Shown one piece after another: positions 33,203-43,276 of a stretch of 64,000 nucleotides of DNA (position 1 is its first letter; each line of letters opens with the position of its first letter). The stretch comes from Saprospiraceae bacterium (GTDB lineage Bacteria; Bacteroidota; Bacteroidia; Chitinophagales; Saprospiraceae): contig JANQHF010000066.1 in the NCBI GenBank assembly GCA_028282725.1, positions 1-64,000 on the forward strand. Reading direction: 5' to 3'. The notes below the pieces were generated by a model, which saw only the letters and a list, made by a program, of their open reading frames with translations, was not told where the DNA came from and did no database searches. The position numbers were made by a program, and so were the translations under genes.

Positions 33203-34463
33203 TCTAACTGCAATAAACAGATTTTTCATCTTGTGTCTGATCATACTGATGGAAATTGCATGTCATGCGATCTTTCCAATATTTCTGGGATATCCCATTT
33301 CATCGATCCTTTATATTATATGTGGAATTCTTCTTCCCATTCAGACAGCATTGTTTTTTTTCATACCAGCCAAAAGAGAATCGCAGAAATTTCAATTCAT
33401 ACCCCGCAAATTCGCTTACCTGCTGTTCTTTCTTCTTGCTTGTATTATCCTTTATTACTGCGAATCACTATTTGAAATGAACGCTATCGACTACAAGGTG
33501 GCCGATATGCTTCCCGTCATCGATAGAATGTGCCAGAGATTTCTCATCAATCAGGAAGTCTACGCCATCATCCCGGAAATATGGGACGGCATTCAACCGG
33601 TATATCTTCCCGCAATGTGGTTGCCATTTTGTATCTCTACCCTATTTGAATGGGACTTGAGATGGATTTCTGTCTTAGCTTTGATGACAGGTATTTTCTT
33701 GAGCCATAGGAGCCTGTTATTAAAGAATAAATTGAATGCAGGAATTCTTATGTCCGTCGTACTTCCTCTCCTTGTGCTCCTGATTTCAATTTTGATCCTG
33801 GATAATACGATGATTACTCTTACAGAAGAGCCCATTATTATTGGATACTATCTCATACTTGGATTTGCAATAGCCAACAAGAGATGGATTCTTTGTGGCC
33901 TTGTCCTGGCACTGTGTATAAGCAGCCGCTTCATTATCGTACCCTGGCTGATCATTTGGATGTGTATGCTATTATTCCTTCGCTATCGATACATATTCAC
34001 CAGAGTCACAATACCATTCATTGTCGTCACCTCTGTTCTCTTTATTGGTACGGATGCATTCAGACATATAGAGCTTTTTTTTACCCTGCCCGATCATTAT
34101 TTGCAATCCGTATTGGGTCAACAGGAAAAATACAGGCCCATTATCAACGAAAGTCTGGGTATTGCCAAGTTTCTGCCATTCCAAAATCTCGGCGTCTTAC
34201 ATAATCTCATGCTGGTTCTTTCTGTTGCCATTCCACTAATTGGCCTGATCCATTATTCTAAGCTCAAGCACCTAATACCCTTCCACATATATTCCTTGAT
34301 CCTGCTGAAGAGTTACCTGGTCGTCATTTACAATACCCTGAGCCTACCATATTCCTACCTGTTCTATACATCCACATTTTTCTCATTGACCCTTTTGGTA
34401 AGCATGCTTCAAACAGATGTAAATCCGGAGGACCCAAACCCTAAGAATCTCGAAATGTACTAA
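33174..34463 (+). CDS. Polytopic membrane protein of unknown function
   Basis: Multiple TM helices; no recognised motif; exact start uncertain. Confidence 0.6.
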   Translation: MYRVGTIVGNLTAINRFFILCLIILMEIACHAIFPIFLGYPISSILYIICGILLPIQTALFFFIPAKRESQKFQFIPRKFAYLLFFLLACIILYYCESLFEMNAIDYKVADMLPVIDRMCQRFLINQEVYAIIPEIWDGIQPVYLPAMWLPFCISTLFEWDLRWISVLALMTGIFLSHRSLLLKNKLNAGILMSVVLPLLVLLISILILDNTMITLTEEPIIIGYYLILGFAIANKRWILCGLVLALCISSRFIIVPWLIIWMCMLLFLRYRYIFTRVTIPFIVVTSVLFIGTDAFRHIELFFTLPDHYLQSVLGQQEKYRPIINESLGIAKFLPFQNLGVLHNLMLVLSVAIPLIGLIHYSKLKHLIPFHIYSLILLKSYLVVIYNTLSLPYSYLFYTSTFFSLTLLVSMLQTDVNPEDPNPKNLEMY

Positions 34464-35479
34464 TTGGCTGTAACTTGTAATTGAAGAATGTGTGCCACCA
34501 ATTCACGCAAAATGCCTTGTGGATTTTTCCTGTTCAATCCTTTTGACATGGCATCAGCTTCGGTAATTCTGGAATACGCGATCGAAAGGTTTTCAACCCC
34601 GTAACGACGAGCCATCTGCCGGTATTCTTTTACAAAATTTGGGTACGTTCCGATCATCCTGGCCAATTGAGCATCGTCTTTCCTGAAGTGTTGCGCCACG
34701 ACAAAGACTTTTTCGAAATAAGAAGCCATGCCCGGGAGGATCTTTTGCAGTGGATGTTCTTTGCCATGTTGCTCAAGATTTCCCGTGATCATGTGCGTTT
34801 TGGCAACATCCCCGTTGCTGATCGCTTTTAACAGGGCAAAGACATCGAAGTCCCTGGAGATACCAATAAATTTCTTCACAGTCTCCGGTCCAATCATTTG
34901 GTCGGGATTTGAAATCTTTAATTTTTGGATTTCGTTGGTTATTTTTTTGAGATTTGTCCCGAGGTATTGACACAGGACTGCAATCGCTTCATTTGTCAAA
35001 CTCAGGTTTTCTGATCCGGCATATTGCTGCACCCAGTCGAAAATCCTGTATTCAGGAATTCGATTAGAAGTAAAAAAGCCAACTCGATCTGACTTCTTGG
35101 CGTCTTTGACCCACTTGACTCTTCCGTCAATTTTTTTCTTGTGAGCAATGGCGAGGACTGTCGATTCCGACGGTCTTTTAAAATACGTCTCCAATGACTT
35201 TAAATCCCTCATGAATTGAGCCTCTTTTAACAGGACAATGCGTCTTTCCGACATCATCGGAAATTGCCTTGCGTGATCCAGGACCTGTTTGGCATCGATC
35301 TCACGTCCATAGAGTATCGACAGGTTAAAGGATTTCTCTGCATCTGTTAGTAGTTGATTTTCAATAAGATCAGTGACCTCGTCAATAAAGAAGGGCTCAT
35401 CGCCCTGTAACAGGTAAATGGGTAAGACGGCACCCTTGTCAATATCCCTCCGGATGGCTCCTACCGACGAATACTCCAT
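34460..35479 (-). CDS. holA: DNA polymerase III subunit delta
   Basis: IYLLQGDEPFFIDEVTDLIE, LGTNLKKITNEIQKL. Confidence 0.93.
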   Translation of the reverse strand: MEYSSVGAIRRDIDKGAVLPIYLLQGDEPFFIDEVTDLIENQLLTDAEKSFNLSILYGREIDAKQVLDHARQFPMMSERRIVLLKEAQFMRDLKSLETYFKRPSESTVLAIAHKKKIDGRVKWVKDAKKSDRVGFFTSNRIPEYRIFDWVQQYAGSENLSLTNEAIAVLCQYLGTNLKKITNEIQKLKISNPDQMIGPETVKKFIGISRDFDVFALLKAISNGDVAKTHMITGNLEQHGKEHPLQKILPGMASYFEKVFVVAQHFRKDDAQLARMIGTYPNFVKEYRQMARRYGVENLSIAYSRITEADAMSKGLNRKNPQGILRELVAHILQLQVTAN

Positions 35480-35716
35480 AGATGATTCGGTGTGTTAAAA
35501 TTCAGGATTTAAAAATACACCGAAGATCCATAGCAGGCTTGCCATATAGAGAAATCCTGCACTTTAGTCCCGGTATTTATTCTTAACATCTAATTAATTA
35601 TTCCATTAACTTAATAATAACGTAATTCCCGTAACGATTACATGGAATGATACGTCTTGAATGTATCTGTATAATTTGAACTGTCTGTTCATAATTATCA
35701 ACCTAAATCAACAAAC

Positions 35717-36277
35717 ATGATCAGAACATTTACTTTAGGATTCTTTCTCCTCCTCTTCCTGGCACAGACCAACGCACAGCGCGAAGAAACGCTCTTTAAT
35801 AATCATGGGGGGATAGACTTCACCGGTGTATGGGGAGGAAGCACGAATGCGCTCGTGGATTTCAACAACGATTTTAATCTCAACAGCGGTGGCTTTTTTG
35901 TTTTTGAGCTCAACAATGATTTTCTCATCGGATGGTCAGGTTATAAGTCAGACATCACGGATATGGGTGAGAATATCGAAATCAAGGGAAATGACCTCTT
36001 CCTGGGGTATACTTTTAACAGTGAAAGATTGATTCATCCCCTCATCTATCTTCAGACGGGAAGTGGAAAATTAGAGGTTGAAGATGTGGGAAGCGATCGC
36101 GTCTTCGTTGCACAACCCACAGTCGGCGTCGAAGCAAACATTGCCAGGTTTTTTAGATTGAGCATCGACGGAGGTTATCGATTTTTCAGTGGAAATGACC
36201 TTACAGGATTCGAGGACAGGGATTTTGCCGGACCTGTGCTCAACCTCCGACTTAAATTTGGGTGGAGCTGGGATTAG
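35717..36277 (+). CDS. Outer membrane beta-barrel protein
   Basis: Signal peptide MIRTFTLGFFLLLFLAQTNAQ, beta-rich, C-terminal LNLRLKFGWSW. Confidence 0.65.
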   Translation: MIRTFTLGFFLLLFLAQTNAQREETLFNNHGGIDFTGVWGGSTNALVDFNNDFNLNSGGFFVFELNNDFLIGWSGYKSDITDMGENIEIKGNDLFLGYTFNSERLIHPLIYLQTGSGKLEVEDVGSDRVFVAQPTVGVEANIARFFRLSIDGGYRFFSGNDLTGFEDRDFAGPVLNLRLKFGWSWD

Positions 36278-36334
36278 GAAATCTATCCAAGTCGATCAGA
36301 ACATGGGTGAACGATGGTGAACTATCTTTAGTTC

Positions 36335-37201
36335 ATGGAACTTGCTTCAGAATGGGTTGATATTCTGTCCCGTCACTTCAATCAAGAAATTGAAAAGATC
36401 ATAAAGGTGCATGGCGGAGACATCAACGATGCTGTTCGTTTTGATGTCCGGGGTCAATCGTATTTTTTCAAGTATCTCGAAGGAAAAGTAAAACACCGCA
36501 TGCATCTTGCCGAAGTGGAGGGATTAAAGGCCATAGAAGGCACCGGTACCGTTGCCGTACCTTCTGATTATGAAGTGTTGGAATCTAACCGGGGGTCAGG
36601 CATTGTCATGAAATACATTGATACTGCTCCGGAATCCCGCTCATATTGGAAAAAATTGGGGACGGGCCTGGCATTACTCCACCAACAATCATCAGATCAA
36701 TTTGGATTCTCCATCGACAACTATATTGGCACACTTGACCAGAAAAATTCGTGGCAAAGCGATTGGTCTGCATTCTATGCCGCTCAGAGAATTTTACCCT
36801 TGATCGCGTTATCATTCGACAACTCATATCTGGGAAAGGCAGAACTCCGAATGGCAGACAAGTTCTGCAACCGAATCAATGAAATTTACCCTGAGGAAAA
36901 ACCCTCCTTGATCCACGGCGATCTCTGGTCAGGTAATGTGCTCTGTGATCATCATCAAAATCCCGTTCTCATTGACCCTGCCACTTTTTATGGTCATAGA
37001 GAAATGGACATTGCTATGTCCCAACTATTCGGAGGTTTTCATGAGGACTACCTGGAGAGCTACCATGAACAATACCCGTTGTGTAAAGGGTGGCAATCCA
37101 GGCTGAGATATGGTCAGTTGTATTATTTACTTGTCCATCTCGTACTGTTCGGCCTTTCCTACAAGGCAAGTGTTCTGTCCATTCTGAAGGAATTTCAGTG
37201 A
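36335..37201 (+). CDS. Fructosamine kinase family protein
   Basis: LIHGDLWSGNVLCD, LIDPATFYGHREMDIAMSQLFGGF. Confidence 0.93.
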   Translation: MELASEWVDILSRHFNQEIEKIIKVHGGDINDAVRFDVRGQSYFFKYLEGKVKHRMHLAEVEGLKAIEGTGTVAVPSDYEVLESNRGSGIVMKYIDTAPESRSYWKKLGTGLALLHQQSSDQFGFSIDNYIGTLDQKNSWQSDWSAFYAAQRILPLIALSFDNSYLGKAELRMADKFCNRINEIYPEEKPSLIHGDLWSGNVLCDHHQNPVLIDPATFYGHREMDIAMSQLFGGFHEDYLESYHEQYPLCKGWQSRLRYGQLYYLLVHLVLFGLSYKASVLSILKEFQ

Positions 37202-37276
37202 TCACCACAGACGTAAAAATTATGGGTTCCATACTGACAAATTGCTGAAGTGCAAACCTCGCTACATTAGTTTTGC

Positions 37277-37284
37277 TAACTTTG
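37277..37284 (+). promoter_or_regulatory. -7 box TAACTTTG upstream of mutS
   Basis: TAnnTTTG match 21 nt upstream of TTG start. Confidence 0.5.
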
Positions 37285-37305
37285 AATCTTTCGTAGAATT
37301 TTCCA

Positions 37306-39927
37306 TTGAAACCGACAAAGAAAAAGGTAACCCCCTTGATGAAGCAGTACTTCGAGATGAAATCGAAGCATAAGGATGCTTTATTACTCTTTCGTGTTGG
37401 AGACTTTTATGAAACTTTCGGCGAAGACGCGATCAAGGCCTCCGAAGCCCTGGGAATTGTCCTCACTTCGAGGAATAACGGAGGATCCAACATTGAATTG
37501 GCCGGTTTTCCCCATCATTCCCTGGACATGTATTTACCCAAGCTCGTCCGTCATGGTTTCCGCGTTGCTATTTGTGAACAGTTGGAAAAACCCAGTCGCG
37601 AAAAAAAGATCGTAAAGAGAGGTGTCACGGATGTCGTTACGCCGGGCGTTGGCACTCATGACAATTTGCTCGATCATAAAGAAAATAACTACCTGGCATC
37701 CATCCACGTATCCGGTCATGACCAGGGTGGAGTATCATTTCTCGATCTTTCTACCGGTGATTTTCATTTATTTGAAGGAGATCTAGGCTCCATCGTCAAA
37801 TTGATCAATACCTATAATCCAAAGGAGGTCCTTCACGCCAAGAAAACCGCCCGGCTCATCAGCGACCATTTGGGCTCTTCATTCTACACCTATGCTCTCG
37901 ATGACTGGATTTGGCAATATGACTATTGCCGCGATCAATTACTCGACCTGTTCAAGGTAAAGAATTTGAAAGGATATGGTATTGAGCAATTTGAGCAAGG
38001 ACAGATTGCTGCAGGTGTCATCCTTCACTACCTGGAGCAAAACCATCATTCCGATTTACAACATATCAATAAAATCAACAGGATAAAGCTGGACCAATAC
38101 CTTTGGCTGGATCAATTTACCATCAGGAATCTTGAGCTCATCTCAAGCAACCATCCTTCGGGGATTCCTCTCTTTCAGATCCTGGATCACACGATCACGC
38201 CAATGGGGGCCCGTCTGTTGAAAAAATGGATCATGCTGCCACTGACCAATCTAAAAGCCATCCGGCATCGATTGAATATTGTCACTGGCCTCTTTCAGAA
38301 TGACGAAAGCGTGAAGGACCTGGACGAACATCTGAAAGGCATCAGTGATCTGGAACGAATTATAGCAAAGGTGGCTTTGGGAAGGGTCAATCCGAGAGAG
38401 GTTGCCAACCTGTCTTCATCCTTGAACAATATCGCAAAGTTAAAAGAGGCCTTTCCAAATGCAGACACACCCGAGTTCCTGGAACTTGTTGATCAATTAA
38501 ATCCATTAAAAAAGCTTTGCGAGAGAGTCGGACAGGCAATCAGGGAAAATCCACCCCTCCAAATCAATAAAGGAGGTGTTATTGCCGACGGCTATAACAA
38601 TGATCTTGACGAGTTACGCGGTTTGATCAAAAATAGTAAGGAATATCTCAATGAACTATTACAATTTGAAATTACCCAGACGGGCATCTCAAATTTAAAG
38701 GTCGGATTTAATAATGTGTTTGGCTACTATTTCGAAGTAACCAATAAATACAAGGATGCAGGATTAGTGCCTGATCATTGGACCCGGAAACAGACCTTAA
38801 CCAATGCAGAAAGATATATATCAGAGGAGTTAAAGAGCCTTGAATCGAAAATACTTGGAGCAGAGGAAAAAATAATCAGTCTTGAATCAGATCTCTTTGG
38901 CGATTTAATTGAGTGGCTCAAAAACTTTATTGTTCCCATCCAGAGAAATGCCACAATCATCGCTGAACTGGATTGCCTGAACTCATTTGCCAAGCTTTCG
39001 CGAAGAAACCAGTATTGCAAACCCAAAATCAACGATGGACTGGACATTGTTGTTAGACAAGGACGACATCCCGTCATAGAAGCACACCTTCCTCTTGGTG
39101 ATTCCTACATTCCCAATGACATTCATATTGGAAATGAAAATGAGCAAATCCTGTTGATAACAGGTCCTAATATGTCCGGAAAGTCCGCAATCCTCAGACA
39201 GACGGCACTGATCTGCCTGATGGCACAAATGGGCTGTTACGTTCCTGCCCAGGAGGCTTCGATCGGAATAGTGGATCGAATTTTCACCAGGGTCGGAGCT
39301 TCGGATAACATTTCCAGCGGGGAATCCACCTTCATGGTCGAAATGACCGAGACGTCATCGATCATGAATAATTTGTCCAAAAAAAGTCTTATTCTCCTGG
39401 ATGAAATTGGTCGGGGAACAAGCACATATGATGGCATTTCTATTGCATGGTCGATCGTAGAATACCTGCATGAATCCAAAGAACGTCCGAAGACCTTGTT
39501 TGCAACGCATTATCACGAACTCAGTCAACTTTCTGATAAGTACGATCGCATCAAAAATTATAATGTTGCCACTAAAGAGCTAGGAGACCGGATTGTCTTT
39601 CTGCGCAAACTCATTCCTGGTAGCTCCAATCAAAGCTTCGGAATTCAGGTTGCCCAAATGGCTGGCCTGCCTAAAGAAATTGTGAACAGGGCTAATCAGA
39701 TCCTGAAAATTTTACAGGAAAAATCCGTTGATGACAAATCAAAGACTACAAATAAGCTGGACCAATTGGATAAACATGAAACGACGGGTCAACTTATGAT
39801 GTTTGCCCCGGATCCTAAATCAAGTGAGATCATCAAGGAACTGAACAAGATCGATATCAATGTCATGACACCAATCGAATGCATGCTGAAGCTTCAGTCC
39901 CTGATTAAAAAATTGAAATCAAACTAA
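37306..39927 (+). CDS. mutS: DNA mismatch repair protein MutS
   Basis: TPLMKQYFEMKSKHKDALLLFRVGDFYETFGEDA, TGPNMSGKSAILRQ, DEIGRGTSTYDG; TTG start. Confidence 0.97.
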   Translation: MKPTKKKVTPLMKQYFEMKSKHKDALLLFRVGDFYETFGEDAIKASEALGIVLTSRNNGGSNIELAGFPHHSLDMYLPKLVRHGFRVAICEQLEKPSREKKIVKRGVTDVVTPGVGTHDNLLDHKENNYLASIHVSGHDQGGVSFLDLSTGDFHLFEGDLGSIVKLINTYNPKEVLHAKKTARLISDHLGSSFYTYALDDWIWQYDYCRDQLLDLFKVKNLKGYGIEQFEQGQIAAGVILHYLEQNHHSDLQHINKINRIKLDQYLWLDQFTIRNLELISSNHPSGIPLFQILDHTITPMGARLLKKWIMLPLTNLKAIRHRLNIVTGLFQNDESVKDLDEHLKGISDLERIIAKVALGRVNPREVANLSSSLNNIAKLKEAFPNADTPEFLELVDQLNPLKKLCERVGQAIRENPPLQINKGGVIADGYNNDLDELRGLIKNSKEYLNELLQFEITQTGISNLKVGFNNVFGYYFEVTNKYKDAGLVPDHWTRKQTLTNAERYISEELKSLESKILGAEEKIISLESDLFGDLIEWLKNFIVPIQRNATIIAELDCLNSFAKLSRRNQYCKPKINDGLDIVVRQGRHPVIEAHLPLGDSYIPNDIHIGNENEQILLITGPNMSGKSAILRQTALICLMAQMGCYVPAQEASIGIVDRIFTRVGASDNISSGESTFMVEMTETSSIMNNLSKKSLILLDEIGRGTSTYDGISIAWSIVEYLHESKERPKTLFATHYHELSQLSDKYDRIKNYNVATKELGDRIVFLRKLIPGSSNQSFGIQVAQMAGLPKEIVNRANQILKILQEKSVDDKSKTTNKLDQLDKHETTGQLMMFAPDPKSSEIIKELNKIDINVMTPIECMLKLQSLIKKLKSN

Positions 39928-39997
39928 AAGACCCCGAAAATTACGAGGCCTTTTTGAAAAAACGTTTCTAACTATTTTATCTTCCTACTCTTATAAT

Positions 39998-42043
39998 TTA
40001 ATAGCCAGAATTTTTGTTCCCTTTATACTTTGAGCCGGGCCGCGAACTTCCAAAACTTCTCGAACCTGCATTTCTTCCTTCCGGTCTTCCCATGTTGAAG
40101 TCCGTAGCTTCACAAACTCTGAATTCAACTCTTCTGTTTACAAATTGCATTTGTTCTTCTATATCCGTAGTGAAATGATTGTCCTTTAAGTTGGATATAA
40201 GAGGGTTGTCTTCTCCCCCATACATCAGATTGAATCTCGATCGTTCGATACCATAGGCCTTTACAAGATAATCGACAGCCTCCTTAGCACGATTATAGCT
40301 CAACATGCGATTGTAAGAATTTGAGTTGCGCACATCGGTATGACCATGAGCCGTAACGCAAATTTCCGGGCACTTGCGCATTACGCTGGCGATTTGATGA
40401 AGACTGATATAGGCTTCCGGCCTCAAGGCATATTTGTCGAGGTCAAAATTGATCATTGGTAAAAACCAATTGCCGCATCCGGTATGTATGATCCGTCCGA
40501 TGGAAGGTGTTCCACCAGTTCCGGATACTCCGCCGGTTCTAGGATCTGCTCCCTGTTGACCGGTAGCTCCGGCAGGACCTGTAGCTCCCTGTTGACCTGC
40601 AGGGCCTTGTTGGCCCTGAATCGTTTGGCCGGTGCCTAAAACCTCTTGCCCGGCAGGGTCTTCATAATATCCGTAGCTTCCATTTTGGCAAGCATCGCAG
40701 TTATTCTTTATAATGGTAATCACATCCTGTTCGGTCAGGATGGGTGTAGTATCCTTATCGATCTGAGCGATGCCATCTGCATCGACCGGAAATCCGGGAG
40801 GAGAAAATGGTTCTTTATCCTTGCAATCCACTACCCCATCTCCATCGCTGTCAAGTGTGACACCTTTTGTATCCACCAGACAACCCTCGGGCGTGTCCAA
40901 CTCCTGGTCAATTAAATCCTGGACGCCATCATTATCGTTATCGATCCATTCGAATTGAGGTCGTGATTTAATCTCGGCGACTTCACTGAATACTGTTTCC
41001 ATCGGATTGATCCAATAAAGTGGTTCCACGCGTTTGTCGAAGCGACCCATATTGATGGCCAGTCTCAGATTTGTATAATGTGCTATGTCTACATTATTGG
41101 ACTGATCCGTGCTCGTTCTGAATTTAATTCCATCCAGGTAATCATTGTCAGCAGCCATCACCTGGTGTTCAATGCCTATGTTGATTCGTTTGGAAAATTT
41201 TCTGGCTATTCCCACTGAGCCTGTAAACACACCATGGATGTTGAAATCATCACCAAGTCTGAAAATGCCCACCTTTTTAAATCCTTCGGTCTCATATTCG
41301 CCATCGTAAATACTCTCAAGGGCATTTCCGATCTCCGATCGTCCCGATCTTGTATCGAATAGTTGCCTGTTGAAATTGGTTCGCTCCCTTAAATTGACAT
41401 ATGGGTTACCGGATGCATCAGTCAAATCCAACATGGCGGAATGATGATCCAGTCCAACTCCAATGCCCACATAGGTATTCCACTTATTGCGTTCTTTATG
41501 GAAGATGACATTTCCAATATTAAAAACCAATTGTACGGCTCCGTAGTAGTAGGACGTCTTGTAGGAAGGAAACCAATCCAATGCTTCGGGATTACTTCCA
41601 TTATAGGATTCCCATCCATTGAAATTATTATTGGATTCCACAAGTCCCCCACCTACGGAACGATGCCTCCAGGGTTGTTTTTCCAGCCCCCTGGTCACGC
41701 CGTAAAATCCATCGAAGCGGATCGAAGTAAAATATGTTAAGGCTTTCCTGATATGAATTCCCGTACCTATTCCATTGCCATGATCGACATCACCGCTGAT
41801 GAAGAAATAACCGGTGTGCAATCCCAATTCCCACATGTGTTTCGGTTGCGCCGGATACTTGTATTGCCCAAGCCTCCAAAGCCTGTTTTGTTCCGGATCG
41901 CGGGTCATGTCGTCCGTAATGACCGGGGCAAGCCATGCACTGCCTTCTCTATTTTCCAGGTTCATCGTATCTACCTGGGACATGCTCTCGAAGCTCCACC
42001 CGAGTACGATGAGAAAAATGAGAATTACATTCCTTACAATCAT
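39998..42043 (-). CDS. OmpA family protein with thrombospondin type-3-like acidic repeats and collagen-like insert
   Basis: DNDNDGVQDLIDQ, DSDGDGVVDCKD; GQQGPAGQQGATGPAGATGQQGAD; C-terminal OmpA domain (AHGHTDVRNSNSYNRMLSYNRAKEAVDYLV). Confidence 0.9.
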   Translation of the reverse strand: MIVRNVILIFLIVLGWSFESMSQVDTMNLENREGSAWLAPVITDDMTRDPEQNRLWRLGQYKYPAQPKHMWELGLHTGYFFISGDVDHGNGIGTGIHIRKALTYFTSIRFDGFYGVTRGLEKQPWRHRSVGGGLVESNNNFNGWESYNGSNPEALDWFPSYKTSYYYGAVQLVFNIGNVIFHKERNKWNTYVGIGVGLDHHSAMLDLTDASGNPYVNLRERTNFNRQLFDTRSGRSEIGNALESIYDGEYETEGFKKVGIFRLGDDFNIHGVFTGSVGIARKFSKRINIGIEHQVMAADNDYLDGIKFRTSTDQSNNVDIAHYTNLRLAINMGRFDKRVEPLYWINPMETVFSEVAEIKSRPQFEWIDNDNDGVQDLIDQELDTPEGCLVDTKGVTLDSDGDGVVDCKDKEPFSPPGFPVDADGIAQIDKDTTPILTEQDVITIIKNNCDACQNGSYGYYEDPAGQEVLGTGQTIQGQQGPAGQQGATGPAGATGQQGADPRTGGVSGTGGTPSIGRIIHTGCGNWFLPMINFDLDKYALRPEAYISLHQIASVMRKCPEICVTAHGHTDVRNSNSYNRMLSYNRAKEAVDYLVKAYGIERSRFNLMYGGEDNPLISNLKDNHFTTDIEEQMQFVNRRVEFRVCEATDFNMGRPEGRNAGSRSFGSSRPGSKYKGNKNSGY
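40544..40615 (-). repeat. Eight consecutive Gly-X-Y (collagen-like) triplets
   Basis: Encodes GQQ GPA GQQ GAT GPA GAT GQQ GAD. Confidence 0.95.
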
Positions 42044-42305
42044 TTATCTATTGTTTCTTAGATCGAATCAAAATGACAAATCCAACATTACCGTGTGAAA
42101 TAATGCAATGTTGGTCAGCGCTATAAATTCATCTTGATTTGATCACATATACCTGGTTCATAAGGTTCTACCAAAGGACCACAGGTATCCAATGTAATCT
42201 CGGGTGGGTTGAAGTATAAAAAAATCTAATATATTAAAGGCTAAGGTACAAATACATTATATATTATAAAAATTATTTATCTTTTAACATATTACGATTT
42301 TAGCT

Positions 42306-42313
42306 TATATTTG
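42306..42313 (+). promoter_or_regulatory. -7 box TATATTTG, 4 nt before ATG
   Basis: TATATTTG-AGCA-ATG. Confidence 0.55.
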
Positions 42314-42317
42314 AGCA

Positions 42318-43265
42318 ATGGATCCAACGTATATAGAAAGCGACGGAATGGCCATTTCCAAGGTTGATTCCATCCCTTCAAACGATAAAATTGCATTCCT
42401 GGGTCCCCCAAGTGGAGGAGACAAAATCAGGTCGGAGATCAATCTTCTCGAACTTCACAATGTCGCAAATTATCTATGCGATTTAGGCAACTATACCTCA
42501 GCCGGAAGTAAAATCCTCGTGGAAATCATCCGGGAGTTTGTCGAATCGGGGCAAAAGCTTGTGTGCTGTCTTTCGCACAAGATTGAAGAAAATGTAAAAG
42601 AAGTACTTCCTTCCACCTTTCTTCAAACTGTATTCATCTCCAACACACCTGAAATAAGATATCAGGATCAGACATATCTGGGTATTCAGAGACATCTGAC
42701 TCCTCCGGGTTTTGATATGGACGCCACGAAGCACATACCCCTTGGGGCATTGAGGTGTAATATCGAAAATGCAGAAGTAGTGATGAGAAATGCCGAATGC
42801 GTATGGGTTGATCTGAATGTGCTTAAATACTCTGAGAATTTAGGATCGATGTCTTCTTCAGCTGCTGGTTTGACCATCGAGGAATTGTGCATGATCACCA
42901 AGTACGTGGGAGCCTCCAATAACCTCAAAGTCCTCTTCCTTGTGGGTTATGACGAAAATTCTGACCCTTTCGGTATGTCGCGAAAGAATCTCGCTTCACT
43001 GCTTTGGTATCTCCTTGAAGGCTTTGGCATCAGGCTTGCTGAATTGAAGACCACTGTGGACTTCCAGGAATATACCGTAGTACCGGAAAATTCAACAGCA
43101 GAACTCGTTTTCATTGAAGACCGCCGAAGTGGAAGATGGTGGGTGGAATTATTTTCCGAAGAAGCGGACAAAGATGTCAGGGTTGCATGCACACGGCAGG
43201 ATTATGTGGACGCTTGTAATAATCGAATTTCTGATCGGATCACCTCACTGATCACTCATATTTAA
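42318..43265 (+). CDS. Arginase/ureohydrolase-fold family protein, apparently with degenerate metal-binding motifs
   Basis: Overall resemblance to Bacteroidota formimidoylglutamase/arginase-like proteins (LFLVGYDENSDPFGMSRKNLASLLWYLLEGF); canonical GGDH, DAHxD and DxDxxDP motifs absent. Confidence 0.55.
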   Translation: MDPTYIESDGMAISKVDSIPSNDKIAFLGPPSGGDKIRSEINLLELHNVANYLCDLGNYTSAGSKILVEIIREFVESGQKLVCCLSHKIEENVKEVLPSTFLQTVFISNTPEIRYQDQTYLGIQRHLTPPGFDMDATKHIPLGALRCNIENAEVVMRNAECVWVDLNVLKYSENLGSMSSSAAGLTIEELCMITKYVGASNNLKVLFLVGYDENSDPFGMSRKNLASLLWYLLEGFGIRLAELKTTVDFQEYTVVPENSTAELVFIEDRRSGRWWVELFSEEADKDVRVACTRQDYVDACNNRISDRITSLITHI

Positions 43266-43276
43266 ACACATTCCGG

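Noticed and set aside
39929-39960. Possible terminator after mutS
   Set aside because: Stem ccccg/cgagg is short and mismatched; T-tract present but the hairpin is too weak to call confidently
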